Of a DNA stretch of 47,936 bases, positions 16,815-25,250 are shown one piece after another. Within the stretch, counting starts at the first letter, position 1. Every line of letters begins with the position of its first letter. Source of the DNA: a bacterium (GTDB lineage Bacteria > Verrucomicrobiota > Verrucomicrobiia > Limisphaerales > UBA11358); the NCBI GenBank assembly GCA_021813325.1, contig JAKALA010000026.1, positions 1 through 47,936 on the forward strand, given 5' to 3'. The position numbers and the translations under genes were made by a program. A model generated the notes under the pieces. The model made no database searches and was not told where the DNA came from. It saw only the letters and a list, made by a program, of their open reading frames with translations.

Positions 16815-18341
16815 ATGGTTTCCCGGGATGAAAATTTCTACGCCGCCTGGCGCGAAAACCGCAACCCGCTCAACACGTTTCAAGATCGCGACACCGTCCC
16901 GCCGGAAAAATGGCTCCAAGCCGTCTGGCTCCAGCAGCGGTTGCAACGCGACCAGTTAAAAACAACAGACGGTCAAACTGTCCGCGTGTTACACCCGGGT
17001 TTTCTCAGCCGCGAGGGCGGACCCGATTTTCAAGGAGCCGTTTTGCAATTCGCCGGCAACGCGCCGACCACCGGCGATGTGGAGGTTGATTTGCACCCCG
17101 GCGGCTGGCGGGCGCATGGACACGACCGCAACCCCCGGTTTCGCAACGTGATCCTGCACGTCGTTTGGGAAGCATCCGACAAGGGCACTTCCCAGCCTCC
17201 CATCCTGACCTTGAAAAACCGGCTCGATTCACCCCTCGAATTGCTGGAACTCGCGCTGGATCAAACACCCGCTTTGCCGGCGTTTGCGCAGGGCCAATGT
17301 TCCGCGCCCTTGCGCCAGCTTGCCGCCCCGCAACTCGACGAATTATTGCGGGCGGCCGCGCAAATTCGCCTGGAAAACAAAGCCCGCGCCATGCTGATCC
17401 GCGCCAAAGCCGCCGGTTGGGAACAGACCCTGTGGGAACATCTTTTTCGCGCGCTTGGCTACAAGCACAACATCTGGCCCATGCGGCTGCTCGCCGAAAG
17501 CAAATCGCAATGGTTCGCCGCCGGAGACTCGCCCTTCACCCTGCAGGCCCGCCTGCTCGGTATTGGCGGACTGTTGCCGGAGGAACTGTCTTCCTCGCAG
17601 AAAAACTCCAACTCATTTCTCCGCCGCGCCTGGAACCTTTGGTGGCGGGAACGCGATACGTTGGCCGACTGCCTGCTGCCGCGAAGCGTCTGGCATGTTC
17701 ACGGCTTGCGCCCCGCCAATCATCCGCAACGCCGTCTGGCCCTGGCGGCGCATTGGCTGGCGGCGGGAAATTTGCCCGCACAAATTGAAGCGTGGATCGC
17801 TGCTGACTTGCCCGCCGGAAAACGTGGTTCCACCAGCCGCCCTGCGGCCAAAGCCACCCCGCCGGTCAAGCAGCGGCCCTGGCTGGACTCGCTGCACAAA
17901 GTCCTGCAAGTGCCGCCGGACGATTTCTGGTCATGGCATTGGACCTTTAAATCGTGCCAGCTCACCAAACCCCGTCCGTTGCTCGGCACCGCGCGGGTCA
18001 CGGACTTGGCGGTCAATGTCATTCTGCCGTGGCTGTGGATTCGCGCCAGAGAAGGCGCCAATCCATCACTGACCCGGGAAGTGGAACAACGTTTTTTCGC
18101 CTGGCCGGCGGCGGAGGATAATGCCGTGTTGAAACTGGCCCGCCAGCGTCTGCTGGGCAATGCCAGCGCGCGCGCTTTTTCCCGCGCCGCGCAACAACAG
18201 GGTCTCATGCAAATCACCCGTGACTTTTGCGACCATAGCAACGCCGTTTGCGCGGACTGCCCTTTCCCGGAACGGGTCCGAAGCCGGGGCACGCCGCCAA
18301 TAAATTCGCAAGAATACAATAAAGCTGCCACCCTCCCATAA
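16815..18341 (+). CDS. DUF2851 family protein
   Basis: 508 aa with no signal peptide. It matches the pattern of DUF2851: an N-terminal ENFYAAWRENR, the block VRVLHPGFLSREGGPDFQGA, then GDVEVDLHPGGWRAHGHDRN and NVILHVVWE, followed by a long helical C-terminal half. It ends with Cys-rich CDHSNAVCADCPFPERV, which could bind metal. Function of the family is unknown; the HP-G-DF and EVDLHP-D-W-HGH blocks look like an active site. ATG at 16815 is chosen because upstream in-frame codons (from TTG 16764) contain the inverted repeat. Confidence 0.82.
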   Translation: MVSRDENFYAAWRENRNPLNTFQDRDTVPPEKWLQAVWLQQRLQRDQLKTTDGQTVRVLHPGFLSREGGPDFQGAVLQFAGNAPTTGDVEVDLHPGGWRAHGHDRNPRFRNVILHVVWEASDKGTSQPPILTLKNRLDSPLELLELALDQTPALPAFAQGQCSAPLRQLAAPQLDELLRAAAQIRLENKARAMLIRAKAAGWEQTLWEHLFRALGYKHNIWPMRLLAESKSQWFAAGDSPFTLQARLLGIGGLLPEELSSSQKNSNSFLRRAWNLWWRERDTLADCLLPRSVWHVHGLRPANHPQRRLALAAHWLAAGNLPAQIEAWIAADLPAGKRGSTSRPAAKATPPVKQRPWLDSLHKVLQVPPDDFWSWHWTFKSCQLTKPRPLLGTARVTDLAVNVILPWLWIRAREGANPSLTREVEQRFFAWPAAEDNAVLKLARQRLLGNASARAFSRAAQQQGLMQITRDFCDHSNAVCADCPFPERVRSRGTPPINSQEYNKAATLP

Positions 18342-18446
18342 AGTTTCCCGGTCCGGCTTGGCTTGCCATTCGAATCACTCAGATCTGAAGTTATGACCGC
18401 TGCGGCAGCCGCAGAGAATGCGCTTGGATTGCTGGGTTGGACGTGG

Positions 18447-18788
18447 TCAACCGCCCATCCAAATCGGCCGGTAAAATGGTTCAACGCAGGCATATAAAAA
18501 CAGGCTGATAATCGTGATTGAAAACACAATGCCGAGCACTCCCCAAACGGCGAACGAAAAAACAAACCGCCGCCGATTGTAAGCCAGCCCGGCAAAGAAC
18601 ACCCAGGTAACGGGCACGAGCAACAAAATCAAGCCGTATCGCCGAAGCAGCAAAGCCAATGGATTCCAGCGGATGCCAAAATCTTCATGCGGATATCCGT
18701 GCATCTTCATCACGATGCCCAAACCGAAAAAAACCAGAATCACCAAAAGCACCTGAATCAGGCCGAGGATGGTTATGTTTCGCGACAT
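18447..18788 (-). CDS. small membrane protein, 113 aa
   Basis: Three hydrophobic segments (about 6-26, 50-70 and 76-98) separated by short charged loops. A Tyr-rich tail follows (CVEPFYRPIWMGG). The start at ATG 18788 is clear. No family recognised. It has no close neighbour on its strand. A real gene is likely because hydrophobicity is organised and the frame is open from a good start. Confidence 0.6.
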   Translation of the reverse strand: MSRNITILGLIQVLLVILVFFGLGIVMKMHGYPHEDFGIRWNPLALLLRRYGLILLLVPVTWVFFAGLAYNRRRFVFSFAVWGVLGIVFSITIISLFLYACVEPFYRPIWMGG

Positions 18789-19131
18789 ATCAATAGATCA
18801 GAGCTGCATCACCACTAAACGTCACGCGGATGGAGGCTCTCCGGTGATTTGCTGGCGGTGTAAGTTGTAATCTTCATGTAACGCTCACGATGCTGCCTAG
18901 ACAATATGGCTGGCGTTGAAAACATACACGGGGTCTGCGCTCCGGGATACACGTCGGCTGCGATTCGGGGTTCGAATCATCGGACGACAAGTTTTGGAAC
19001 TTTCACCCCAAACAGTAAGTGAAAGGAAAACAGCCGCCACGCGCATTTATCCAGACCACAAACCGAGCGAAGTCCAGCCTAACCCAGAGCCACAATCAAT
19101 CCCCATAAATTTACCCGCAAACATCCGAAGT
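18789..19131. other. intergenic stretch, nothing recognised
   Basis: 343 bp between two small membrane-protein genes. No credible reading frame, terminator or repeat was seen. Confidence 0.5.
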
Positions 19132-19836
19132 TTAATCGCGGCATTCACGAACGACAACGGCGGTGGAAGTGGCCGCATCAAACAACGCAAACACCCGGCC
19201 CCGTTCGTGCTCTTCGCCGGCATTGAACCGGCGCTTAAAGCACTCCACATGGTCCAGGTCCGGCAGATGGCCCGCCAGCCGCGTGTTTCTGAGCGCGGAC
19301 GCGGCAAACATGGTTTTGAATTCTACCGCATCCGCCGGAATCAGTTTGCCCTTCGTCACCAGCGTTTGAAAATTGGTCGGCGCGGTGTTAAAGCTCGCGA
19401 GCCATTCCTTCCGGAGAAAAGTCGAATAGCCCGTGATCTGGATGTGCGTCGCTGATGCGGGCGCATTGCCCAGACAAATGTAGGAAAGCCGGTGTTGGGG
19501 CGAACGTCCCGCGCCCAGCAGCACCAGCAACGCGGTTAGCAACAGGCCGGGACCCATCAGCAGCGCCAGCGCGGCCGGCAGCTTCAATCCGCGCTTTTCG
19601 ATCAGAACCTTGGTCAGGACAAAAATCGTGCTGCCCGCGCCGCCCACCAAAACAATCACCGCAATAAACGGCAGCAAGGCCATCACCATCGCCTTGCCGA
19701 AAAATTCATAGGTGCCGTATTGCGTTGCCAGATAAAAGAGCACGCCGGCGCACACCAGAGCCGTGTTCAACAGCCACAAACGCCAGTAATGAGTGGGACG
19801 CAACGGGGCGCCCGAATGACTTTCCGCAATATTCAC
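19132..19836 (-). CDS. hypothetical membrane protein, 234 aa
   Basis: The start is GTG at 19836. Three hydrophobic helices (about 19-40, 48-72 and 84-108) are followed by a soluble C-terminal domain of about 120 residues (LSYICLGNAPASATHIQITGY onward). The second part is presumably outside or cytoplasmic depending on topology. No family recognised. An unusual feature is the Cys pair (ICLGN, VECFKRRF). Confidence 0.6.
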   Translation of the reverse strand: MNIAESHSGAPLRPTHYWRLWLLNTALVCAGVLFYLATQYGTYEFFGKAMVMALLPFIAVIVLVGGAGSTIFVLTKVLIEKRGLKLPAALALLMGPGLLLTALLVLLGAGRSPQHRLSYICLGNAPASATHIQITGYSTFLRKEWLASFNTAPTNFQTLVTKGKLIPADAVEFKTMFAASALRNTRLAGHLPDLDHVECFKRRFNAGEEHERGRVFALFDAATSTAVVVRECRD

Positions 19837-19950
19837 GCGCCATCAGGAAAACCGACCGGCGGACAAACGCAAGGTTTTATCGAGGTCGGGAGTCTCCATC
19901 AACGGCATTTCCCCGCGCCCGTTCTTCCGGTATATTGAGCGGATTATTTT

Positions 19951-21177
19951 ATGGATGTTGTTTCTGCAAATGCCGTCCGCGCGGAAAAGTCTTTCCGGCT
20001 GGCGGTGGCCGCCACGATGATTGCCGGCGCCTGCACGTTTTTGAACGTGTATTGCACCCAGCCGTTGCTGCCGTTGTTCCGACAAATTTTCCACGCGTCG
20101 GAAATCGAAGTCAGCCTCACCGTGGGCGCGGTCACATTGTCGGTCGCCCTCATGGCGCCCTTCGTCGGACTCGTGGCGGAAAGCGTCGGGCGCAAGCGCG
20201 TGATCGTTCCCGCATTGTTCGCGATGGCCGCGACCACGCTGCTGGCGGCCACAGCCACCGGTCTTCATGCCCTGATTTTTTGGCGTTTCATGCAAGGGCT
20301 GTTTGTGCCCGGCGTCATCGCGGTGATCATCGCCTACATCAACGAGGAATTTCCGGGTCGCACCGGCACCGTGATGTCCGCCTACGTTGCGGGCACCGTC
20401 TTTGGCGGATTTCTTGGACGTTTTACCACCGGGATGGTGGCCACACACTGGAATTGGCGGGCTGTCTTTCTGGTGCTGGGCGCGCTGGATTTGCTGGGGG
20501 CTTTCGCCGTGCGCCAATGGCTGCCGCCGGCCAAAAACTTCAAGCCCGGCCAGCACATCTTCAAATCGCTCGCCGACACCTGGGCGCACCTGCAAAACTA
20601 CCGGCTGCTGGCCGTGTGCGGCATGGGGTTCACCGTGTTGTTTTCGCTGGTGGGCTTGTTCACTTACGCCAATTTTTATCTGGATCAGCCGCCGTTCAGT
20701 TTAAGTCCGGCGGCGCTGGGCAGCATCTTTTTCGTTTATCTCCTGGGCTGCCTTGTCACACCGCTCGCGGGAAAATTTCTGGATCAACACGGTTTCCGCC
20801 GCATGATTCTGATCGCCGTGGGCATGAACCTCGCCGGCCTGCTGCTGACGCTGGTGCCGAAACTGCCGGCGGTCATTGCCGGACTGGCCATCTTTTCCTC
20901 CGGCATTTTCATCTCGCAATCGGCCGCCACCGTTTTAACCGGCCGCGCCGCCCACCGCGCCCGTTCGGCGGCGGCCGGGCTTTACGTGACTTTTTATTAC
21001 ATCGGCGGCAGCGTCGGTGCCATCGCCACGGGCTGGTTCTGGCTGCATGGTGGCTGGCCGGCTTGCGTCGGATTGTTCGTGGCAATTAGTTTTGTGACCT
21101 TGGGCTTCAGCCTATTGGGCGGACGCGCTGTCACCGATAAACCACCCACCAGTCCGCTGGTGGACACGGCGATTTGA
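19951..21177 (+). CDS. MFS transporter
   Basis: 408 aa with about 12 transmembrane segments. It begins with a short cytoplasmic tail, then AGACTFLNVYCTQPLLPLF. The loop after helix 2 reads VGLVAESVGRKRVIV, the conserved MFS G-x-x-x-D/E-x-x-GRK motif. NEEFPGRTGTVMSAYVAGTVFGGFLGR matches helices 4-5. The second half repeats the pattern (AGKFLDQHGFRRMIL). Closest in pattern to YnfM-like exporters. Substrate unknown. Monocistronic by position. Confidence 0.88.
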   Translation: MDVVSANAVRAEKSFRLAVAATMIAGACTFLNVYCTQPLLPLFRQIFHASEIEVSLTVGAVTLSVALMAPFVGLVAESVGRKRVIVPALFAMAATTLLAATATGLHALIFWRFMQGLFVPGVIAVIIAYINEEFPGRTGTVMSAYVAGTVFGGFLGRFTTGMVATHWNWRAVFLVLGALDLLGAFAVRQWLPPAKNFKPGQHIFKSLADTWAHLQNYRLLAVCGMGFTVLFSLVGLFTYANFYLDQPPFSLSPAALGSIFFVYLLGCLVTPLAGKFLDQHGFRRMILIAVGMNLAGLLLTLVPKLPAVIAGLAIFSSGIFISQSAATVLTGRAAHRARSAAAGLYVTFYYIGGSVGAIATGWFWLHGGWPACVGLFVAISFVTLGFSLLGGRAVTDKPPTSPLVDTAI

Positions 21178-21459
21178 ATAGTCAAAGCAGCGCGCAAACT
21201 TTTTTGATGTGCTTAACCCTCTTGGTAGGGCGGGCAGTCCTCTGCGCGCCGCCGCATGGAACAAGCGCGTTCGGGTTTGCCGATGATAGCCGTCCGCCAA
21301 GACCGGCGCGCACGGACTGACGCGCCCCACCGGACGACTGAAGCGCGCAAATCTTTTTCCAACCGCGCGAAGGCGGCTTCAAATACGGCTTGGGTGGCCG
21401 CTCGCAAGAACTCTCCAGTTGGAGAAGTCGGGGAGGTGGAATTTGCGAACCACTCCGGG
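21178..21459. other. repeat-like intergenic stretch
   Basis: No gene seen. The minus-strand frames give low-complexity Arg/Ala/Gly peptides typical of dispersed repeat DNA, and the segment carries two related GC-rich blocks (about 21290-21330 and 21410-21440). I infer a degenerate interspersed element but have no second copy in this window. Confidence 0.3.
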
Positions 21460-22038
21460 TTATTGGGACGTGAACATGCGGCGCATGTAGCCGTCCTTCT
21501 CAAACCACTGTCGGCGGACGGCCAGACCGATATGCACGGCCAGCAGGCCGATGATCCCATACGATAGAATAAAGTGCGTAAGCCAGCCGACGTTGGCCAG
21601 CCACGGAACCGGATGCGTCAGGCCGTGAATGACAAACAGTTTGAAAAATGGCACCGGATGCCCCGCGGCGATGGAGAGCGTGAGGCCTGACAAAGGCATC
21701 ACCACCATGACCACGTAAAGCGCGTTCTCCACGTAATGAATCGTTCGCTTTTCCCACTCCGCCAGACCCTTGGCCCAATCCGGCAGACGGACGGTTTTCC
21801 GCCAGACGATCCGAAAGAACACCAACAGCAACAGCAAAAAACCCAGCGACTTGTGCATATTGAACCAGTCCATTCTGCCAGCGCCAAATACATGGGTATC
21901 ATCGTCCATCCACTCCATGATGGTTGCGGTCGAATATTGTCCGGCAAATAGCAGGAAGACCAGCCAGTGGACGGTCTTGGTGACCAGACCATATTGTTTT
22001 GCCGAATTTTTTAAGGCCATTTTACTAGGTAAAGCCAT
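21460..22038 (-). CDS. cytochrome b561-type membrane protein
   Basis: 192 aa, four transmembrane helices. His residues lie where b-type haem ligands are expected: His24 (KTVHWLVF), His62 (NMHKSLGF), His155 (WLTHFILSY) and His169 (LLAVHIGL). Bacterial members of this family pass electrons between the quinone pool and partners such as superoxide or periplasmic carriers. ATG at 22038 is used; ATG at 22020 is an alternative. No obvious partner beside it. Confidence 0.88.
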   Translation of the reverse strand: MALPSKMALKNSAKQYGLVTKTVHWLVFLLFAGQYSTATIMEWMDDDTHVFGAGRMDWFNMHKSLGFLLLLLVFFRIVWRKTVRLPDWAKGLAEWEKRTIHYVENALYVVMVVMPLSGLTLSIAAGHPVPFFKLFVIHGLTHPVPWLANVGWLTHFILSYGIIGLLAVHIGLAVRRQWFEKDGYMRRMFTSQ

Positions 22039-22131
22039 GACATGATTTAGTCAAAAAATCGCTTACGAACGTTCAACCGCAAATCTTTTTCCCGACGGCT
22101 TGTGGAATCAAATGTGCGCCATTCAGTGGAA

Positions 22132-22201
22132 CCGCGAATTACGCGAACCACGCGAAAACTAACCCCCAAAATCATGTTCGCGTATTTGGTGTATTTCGCG
22201 G
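22132..22201. repeat. long imperfect inverted repeat
   Basis: The left arm (22132-22156, ccgcgaattacgcgaaccac...) pairs with the right arm (22177-22201), whose reverse complement begins ccgcgaaatacaccaa. Most of 25 positions match. A cruciform or RNA hairpin is possible. Similar in style, but not sequence, to the element at 35379-35472. Confidence 0.6.
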
Positions 22202-22228
22202 TTTCAATTTTCTCTGCCACAACGCCTT

Positions 22229-22310
22229 CAGCGTTGTTATTGTTTTTCGCTCTTACCCAGCGTAGACGTTCCCGCCTGTCCGGTTCGAACCGCCAACGCT
22301 GGGCTGAATG
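22229..22310. repeat. hairpin-forming intergenic repeat, copy 2
   Basis: Arms cagcgttg (22229-22236) and caacgctg (22294-22301). The right part (22273-22310) matches 639-676 at 33 of 38 positions. The rest of the 22039-22477 gap contains no gene. Confidence 0.65.
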
Positions 22311-22477
22311 GCACAACCGCGTTGGAGATCTCTGAAAAGGTGGCAAACGCCGGAACGGCATTTGGCGGTGATTTTTGAGGGTGTTGCGTCGCCCGCCTCA
22401 GCTTCTCTTTCGTTTTCCGGGTAGCGAAGATCCCCGCCGGACGCTTCGCAAGCCAAACGGGCCTCGTTTTAAACCGG

Positions 22478-22828
22478 TCATTTGGCCGCCGCCGCTTTGA
22501 CCTTGGGCCGGATGCGTGTGATCTGGACGAGTTCCGAAACGGCAATTTTGCCGTCGCCCGCTTCGCCGGTGCGGGCGGTTTTTTGGATCAAGTCCACGAC
22601 CGGTTGGACCAAGGCGTCTTCGGTGAAAATGAGCAGCATGCGTTTGGGTATCAGTCCGGTCTGCATTTCCCGGTTGGGGCTGGCGGCCTCGTAAATTCGC
22701 GAAAAGGTGATCTGCCGGGCCATGCCCAGGGTTTCAAGGACGGTGACATTGGTGATGCCAAATTCTGCCAGGGCGGTGAGAACCATTGGCACTTTGTGGG
22801 GACGAATGATGGCTTCGATGCGTTTCAT
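22478..22828 (-). CDS. PII-like signalling protein
   Basis: 116 aa with the ferredoxin-like trimer fold of GlnB/GlnK: MKRIEAIIRPHKVPMVLTALAEFGI, then TVLETLGMARQ, then KTARTGEAGDGKIAVSELVQITRIR, which carries the B-loop TGxxGDGKI. The T-loop between residues 37 and 60 (FSRIYEAASPNREM) lacks the uridylylated Tyr of the usual GxEY motif. It may bind nucleotide but respond differently from canonical PII. Upstream of it on the same strand is ftsY, 37 bp away; no ammonium transporter or glutamine synthetase is adjacent. Confidence 0.85.
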   Translation of the reverse strand: MKRIEAIIRPHKVPMVLTALAEFGITNVTVLETLGMARQITFSRIYEAASPNREMQTGLIPKRMLLIFTEDALVQPVVDLIQKTARTGEAGDGKIAVSELVQITRIRPKVKAAAAK

Positions 22829-22864
22829 GGTTGGGTGGGTGTTGTGGGTTTAACGAATGAAAGC

Positions 22865-23776
22865 TTATTCCTCAAATAACGCCTGCGCGAACTGTTTCGG
22901 GTCAAACGGCTGCAAATCATCGGGCTGTTCGCCCAGGCCGATGAATTTGATGGGCAACCCCAGCTCTTTCTGAATGGCCACCACCATGCCGCCTTTGCTG
23001 GTGCCATCCAGCTTGGTCACAATCAGTCCGGTCAGCGGAACGGCCTTGTTAAATTCGCGCGCCTGATTCAATGCATTCATACCAGTGCTGCCGTCAATAA
23101 CCAGTAACACTTCATGCGGCGCTCCGGCAAGCTGTTTGCCAATGACGCGATGCAATTTTAGCAATTCCTGCATCAAGTTGTGCTTGGTGTGCAGCCGCCC
23201 GGCGGTGTCGATGAAGAGATAATCCGCCTTGCGCGCCTGCGCCGCCGTGACGGCGTCATGGGCCACGGAAGCCGCGTCGGAACCGTAGGCACTGGCGATC
23301 ACTTCGACCTTCAAGCGGCTGCCCCACAGTTTGAGCTGTTCGATCGCCGCCGCACGAAATGTGTCGCACGCCGCCAGCAACGCCGTTTGCCCGCGCGACT
23401 GGATCAGATGGGCGAGCTTGGCCGAAGTCGTGGTTTTGCCCGTGCCGTTCACGCCGACGATGGAAATGACGGTAGTGCCGCCGGCGACCTTTTTCAAATC
23501 CGCCTGATTGCTGGCGAGACTTTTCTCGATTTCCGCCTGGGCGATGGCCAGGTAGTTCAATCCGGCCGAACCCTGCGTTTCATACGCGTGTTTGACGGCG
23601 GCCACGATTTGCGACGTCATGGCCAGGCCCAGGTCGGCGGCGATCAGCGCCTGCTCGATTTCTTCCAGCGACTCCGCCGTGAGTTTCGGCGAGCGCGTGA
23701 TGATCCGTTTGATTTCATGCGTCAGCTTGGCGTGCGTTTTGGCCAGGCCGGCTTTGAATTTGGCAAAAAGTCCCAT
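22865..23776 (-). CDS. ftsY: signal recognition particle receptor FtsY
   Basis: 303 aa, the NG domains only, without the long acidic A domain of E. coli. The N domain contains [15 protein letters not shown] (37-51). The GTPase has G1 GVNGTGKTT (108-116), DTFRAAA (138-144), DTAGR (190-194), [10 protein letters not shown] (254-263) and GLGE near the C-terminus. It docks ribosome-SRP complexes at the membrane. It ends a minus-strand group with the PHP gene, 3 bp downstream of that gene's stop. Confidence 0.96.
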   Translation of the reverse strand: MGLFAKFKAGLAKTHAKLTHEIKRIITRSPKLTAESLEEIEQALIAADLGLAMTSQIVAAVKHAYETQGSAGLNYLAIAQAEIEKSLASNQADLKKVAGGTTVISIVGVNGTGKTTTSAKLAHLIQSRGQTALLAACDTFRAAAIEQLKLWGSRLKVEVIASAYGSDAASVAHDAVTAAQARKADYLFIDTAGRLHTKHNLMQELLKLHRVIGKQLAGAPHEVLLVIDGSTGMNALNQAREFNKAVPLTGLIVTKLDGTSKGGMVVAIQKELGLPIKFIGLGEQPDDLQPFDPKQFAQALFEE

Positions 23777-23779
23777 GGG

Positions 23780-24604
23780 CTATTTTCGCTTCGCGTGCGC
23801 GGCTTTCAGTTTTTCAATATGATCGTAGGGCAGCCGCACCGTGCCGATCAATGGCCGGGCTTTGCTGTAACCGTGACAATCACTGCCGCCGGTGACCAGC
23901 AGCCGGTATTTGTCGGCATACTCCAGATAGCGTTCGGACATCACGGTGGAATGTTTGGTGTGGAAACATTCAATCCCATCCATACCCGCCGACACCAACT
24001 GCGGAATGATGTCGTCCGTGCGGTTCAAGCCCGGATGCGCAATGACCGCCAGTCCCCCGGCGCCATGAATCAAATCCACCGCCTCCAGGGCGGACATTTT
24101 GGATTTGGGCACCCACGCCGGCCGGCCTTTTTTCAAATAGCGATCAAACGCCTCGTCCAGACTGCCGATCAGCTTTTCCTTCACCAGGGCGCGGGCGACG
24201 TGCGGACGTCCGGGGGACCGGCAGTTGGCCAGTTCAAAGACCGCTTCCGCCCGCAACTGGATACCCAGCCGGTTCAAGGCCGCCACCATCTCGCGAATGC
24301 GGTTCTGGCGCACGGTTTGAAACTGGGCGATGCGGGCGAGAAATTTGGCGTCGTTGATGTCGAGAAAATAGCCGAGAATATGAACTTCAATGTCCTCGTG
24401 CTCGGCGGTTAATTCCGCGCCGGTAATGAAATCCATTTTGACCGCCTCGCAGGCGGTGGCGGCCCGGGCACAGCCTTCCACCGTGTCGTGATCAGTGAGG
24501 GCAATGCAGGAAAGTCCGTTTTTTTGGGCCTGCAAGACAAGCTCCTCCGGCGTGAAGGTCCCGTCCGAAAACTGGGTGTGGAGATGAAGATCGGCAAACT
24601 TCAT
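23780..24604 (-). CDS. PHP-domain phosphoesterase
   Basis: 274 aa. Metal-binding motifs of the PHP family are in order: DLHLHTQFSDG (His7, His9), LTDHDTVEG, GAELTAEHEDIEVHILGY, IAHPGLNR and the closing GGSDCHGY. Relatives hydrolyse nucleoside 3',5'-bisphosphates or trim RNA 5' ends (RNase AM), which is the likely role. ATG at 24604 overlaps the nusB stop as ATGA, so the two are coupled. ftsY follows 3 bp later. Confidence 0.88.
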   Translation of the reverse strand: MKFADLHLHTQFSDGTFTPEELVLQAQKNGLSCIALTDHDTVEGCARAATACEAVKMDFITGAELTAEHEDIEVHILGYFLDINDAKFLARIAQFQTVRQNRIREMVAALNRLGIQLRAEAVFELANCRSPGRPHVARALVKEKLIGSLDEAFDRYLKKGRPAWVPKSKMSALEAVDLIHGAGGLAVIAHPGLNRTDDIIPQLVSAGMDGIECFHTKHSTVMSERYLEYADKYRLLVTGGSDCHGYSKARPLIGTVRLPYDHIEKLKAAHAKRK

Positions 24605-25101
24605 TGCACCTGCCTCGCGGGACGGAGAATTTCGCCGCGCACCCGGTCCAGGATGCCGTTCACAAACTTGCCGCTGTCTTCGGTGGAAAACTTTTTGGCA
24701 ATGTCCACCGCCTCGTTGATGCTGACCACGGGCGGAATATCCTCGCGATAGAGCATTTCGTAAATCGCCAGCCGCATGATGTTGCGGTCCACGGCGGCGA
24801 TGCGCGTGAAATCCCAGTTGCGGCAATACTTCTTGATGCGTTCATCAATGGCCTCGCGATGTTCCAGCACGCCCTTGATCAACGGCTCGGCAAACAAACG
24901 TGTTTCCGCCTCCTCGACGGTAGGCGGGGGCAGTTCGGCCGGCTGGCCCCATTTGGCGGGGCTTTTTTCATCCTCGATGGCGGCCGCGCGCTGGGAATTC
25001 CAGAACTGCGACAGCTCCAGCTCGAGGTTGTCGGGCGGGTTCAGATCATGCTGAAACAAAAATTGAACTGCGCGTTCACGCGCTTCGCGTCTTTTTCCCA
25101 T
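24601..25101 (-). CDS. nusB: transcription antitermination factor NusB
   Basis: 166 aa all-helical RNA-binding protein of rRNA antitermination. Recognised by RREARERAVQFLFQ (4-17), NWDFTRIAAVDRNIMRLAIYEML and NEAVDIAKKFSTEDSGKFVNGIL. A Pro/Glu-rich insert of about 25 residues (ending ELPPPTVEEAE) sits between helices 2 and 3 and makes it longer than E. coli NusB. First gene of nusB-PHP-ftsY. Confidence 0.94.
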   Translation of the reverse strand: MGKRREARERAVQFLFQHDLNPPDNLELELSQFWNSQRAAAIEDEKSPAKWGQPAELPPPTVEEAETRLFAEPLIKGVLEHREAIDERIKKYCRNWDFTRIAAVDRNIMRLAIYEMLYREDIPPVVSINEAVDIAKKFSTEDSGKFVNGILDRVRGEILRPARQVQ

Positions 25102-25250
25102 AACACAAATCCATCTTGCCGCAGAATGCGGTGGTGGGAAATGAAAAACTATGGTCTGCCATTAATTTACTCAGAACCGTTGACAGCCGGCGTCCCCCAA
25201 AATATAACGAAACACATATCCCGTCTCGTTTTGATAAAATATTAAACCGC

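Noticed and set aside
19725-21089. Long plus-strand open frame overlapping the MFS gene
   Set aside because: It runs in another frame of a clear 12-helix MFS transporter, and its Arg/His/Gly-rich product is a GC-rich shadow.
23180-24412. 410-codon plus-strand open frame
   Set aside because: It is antisense to ftsY and the PHP gene; both of those carry full motif sets.
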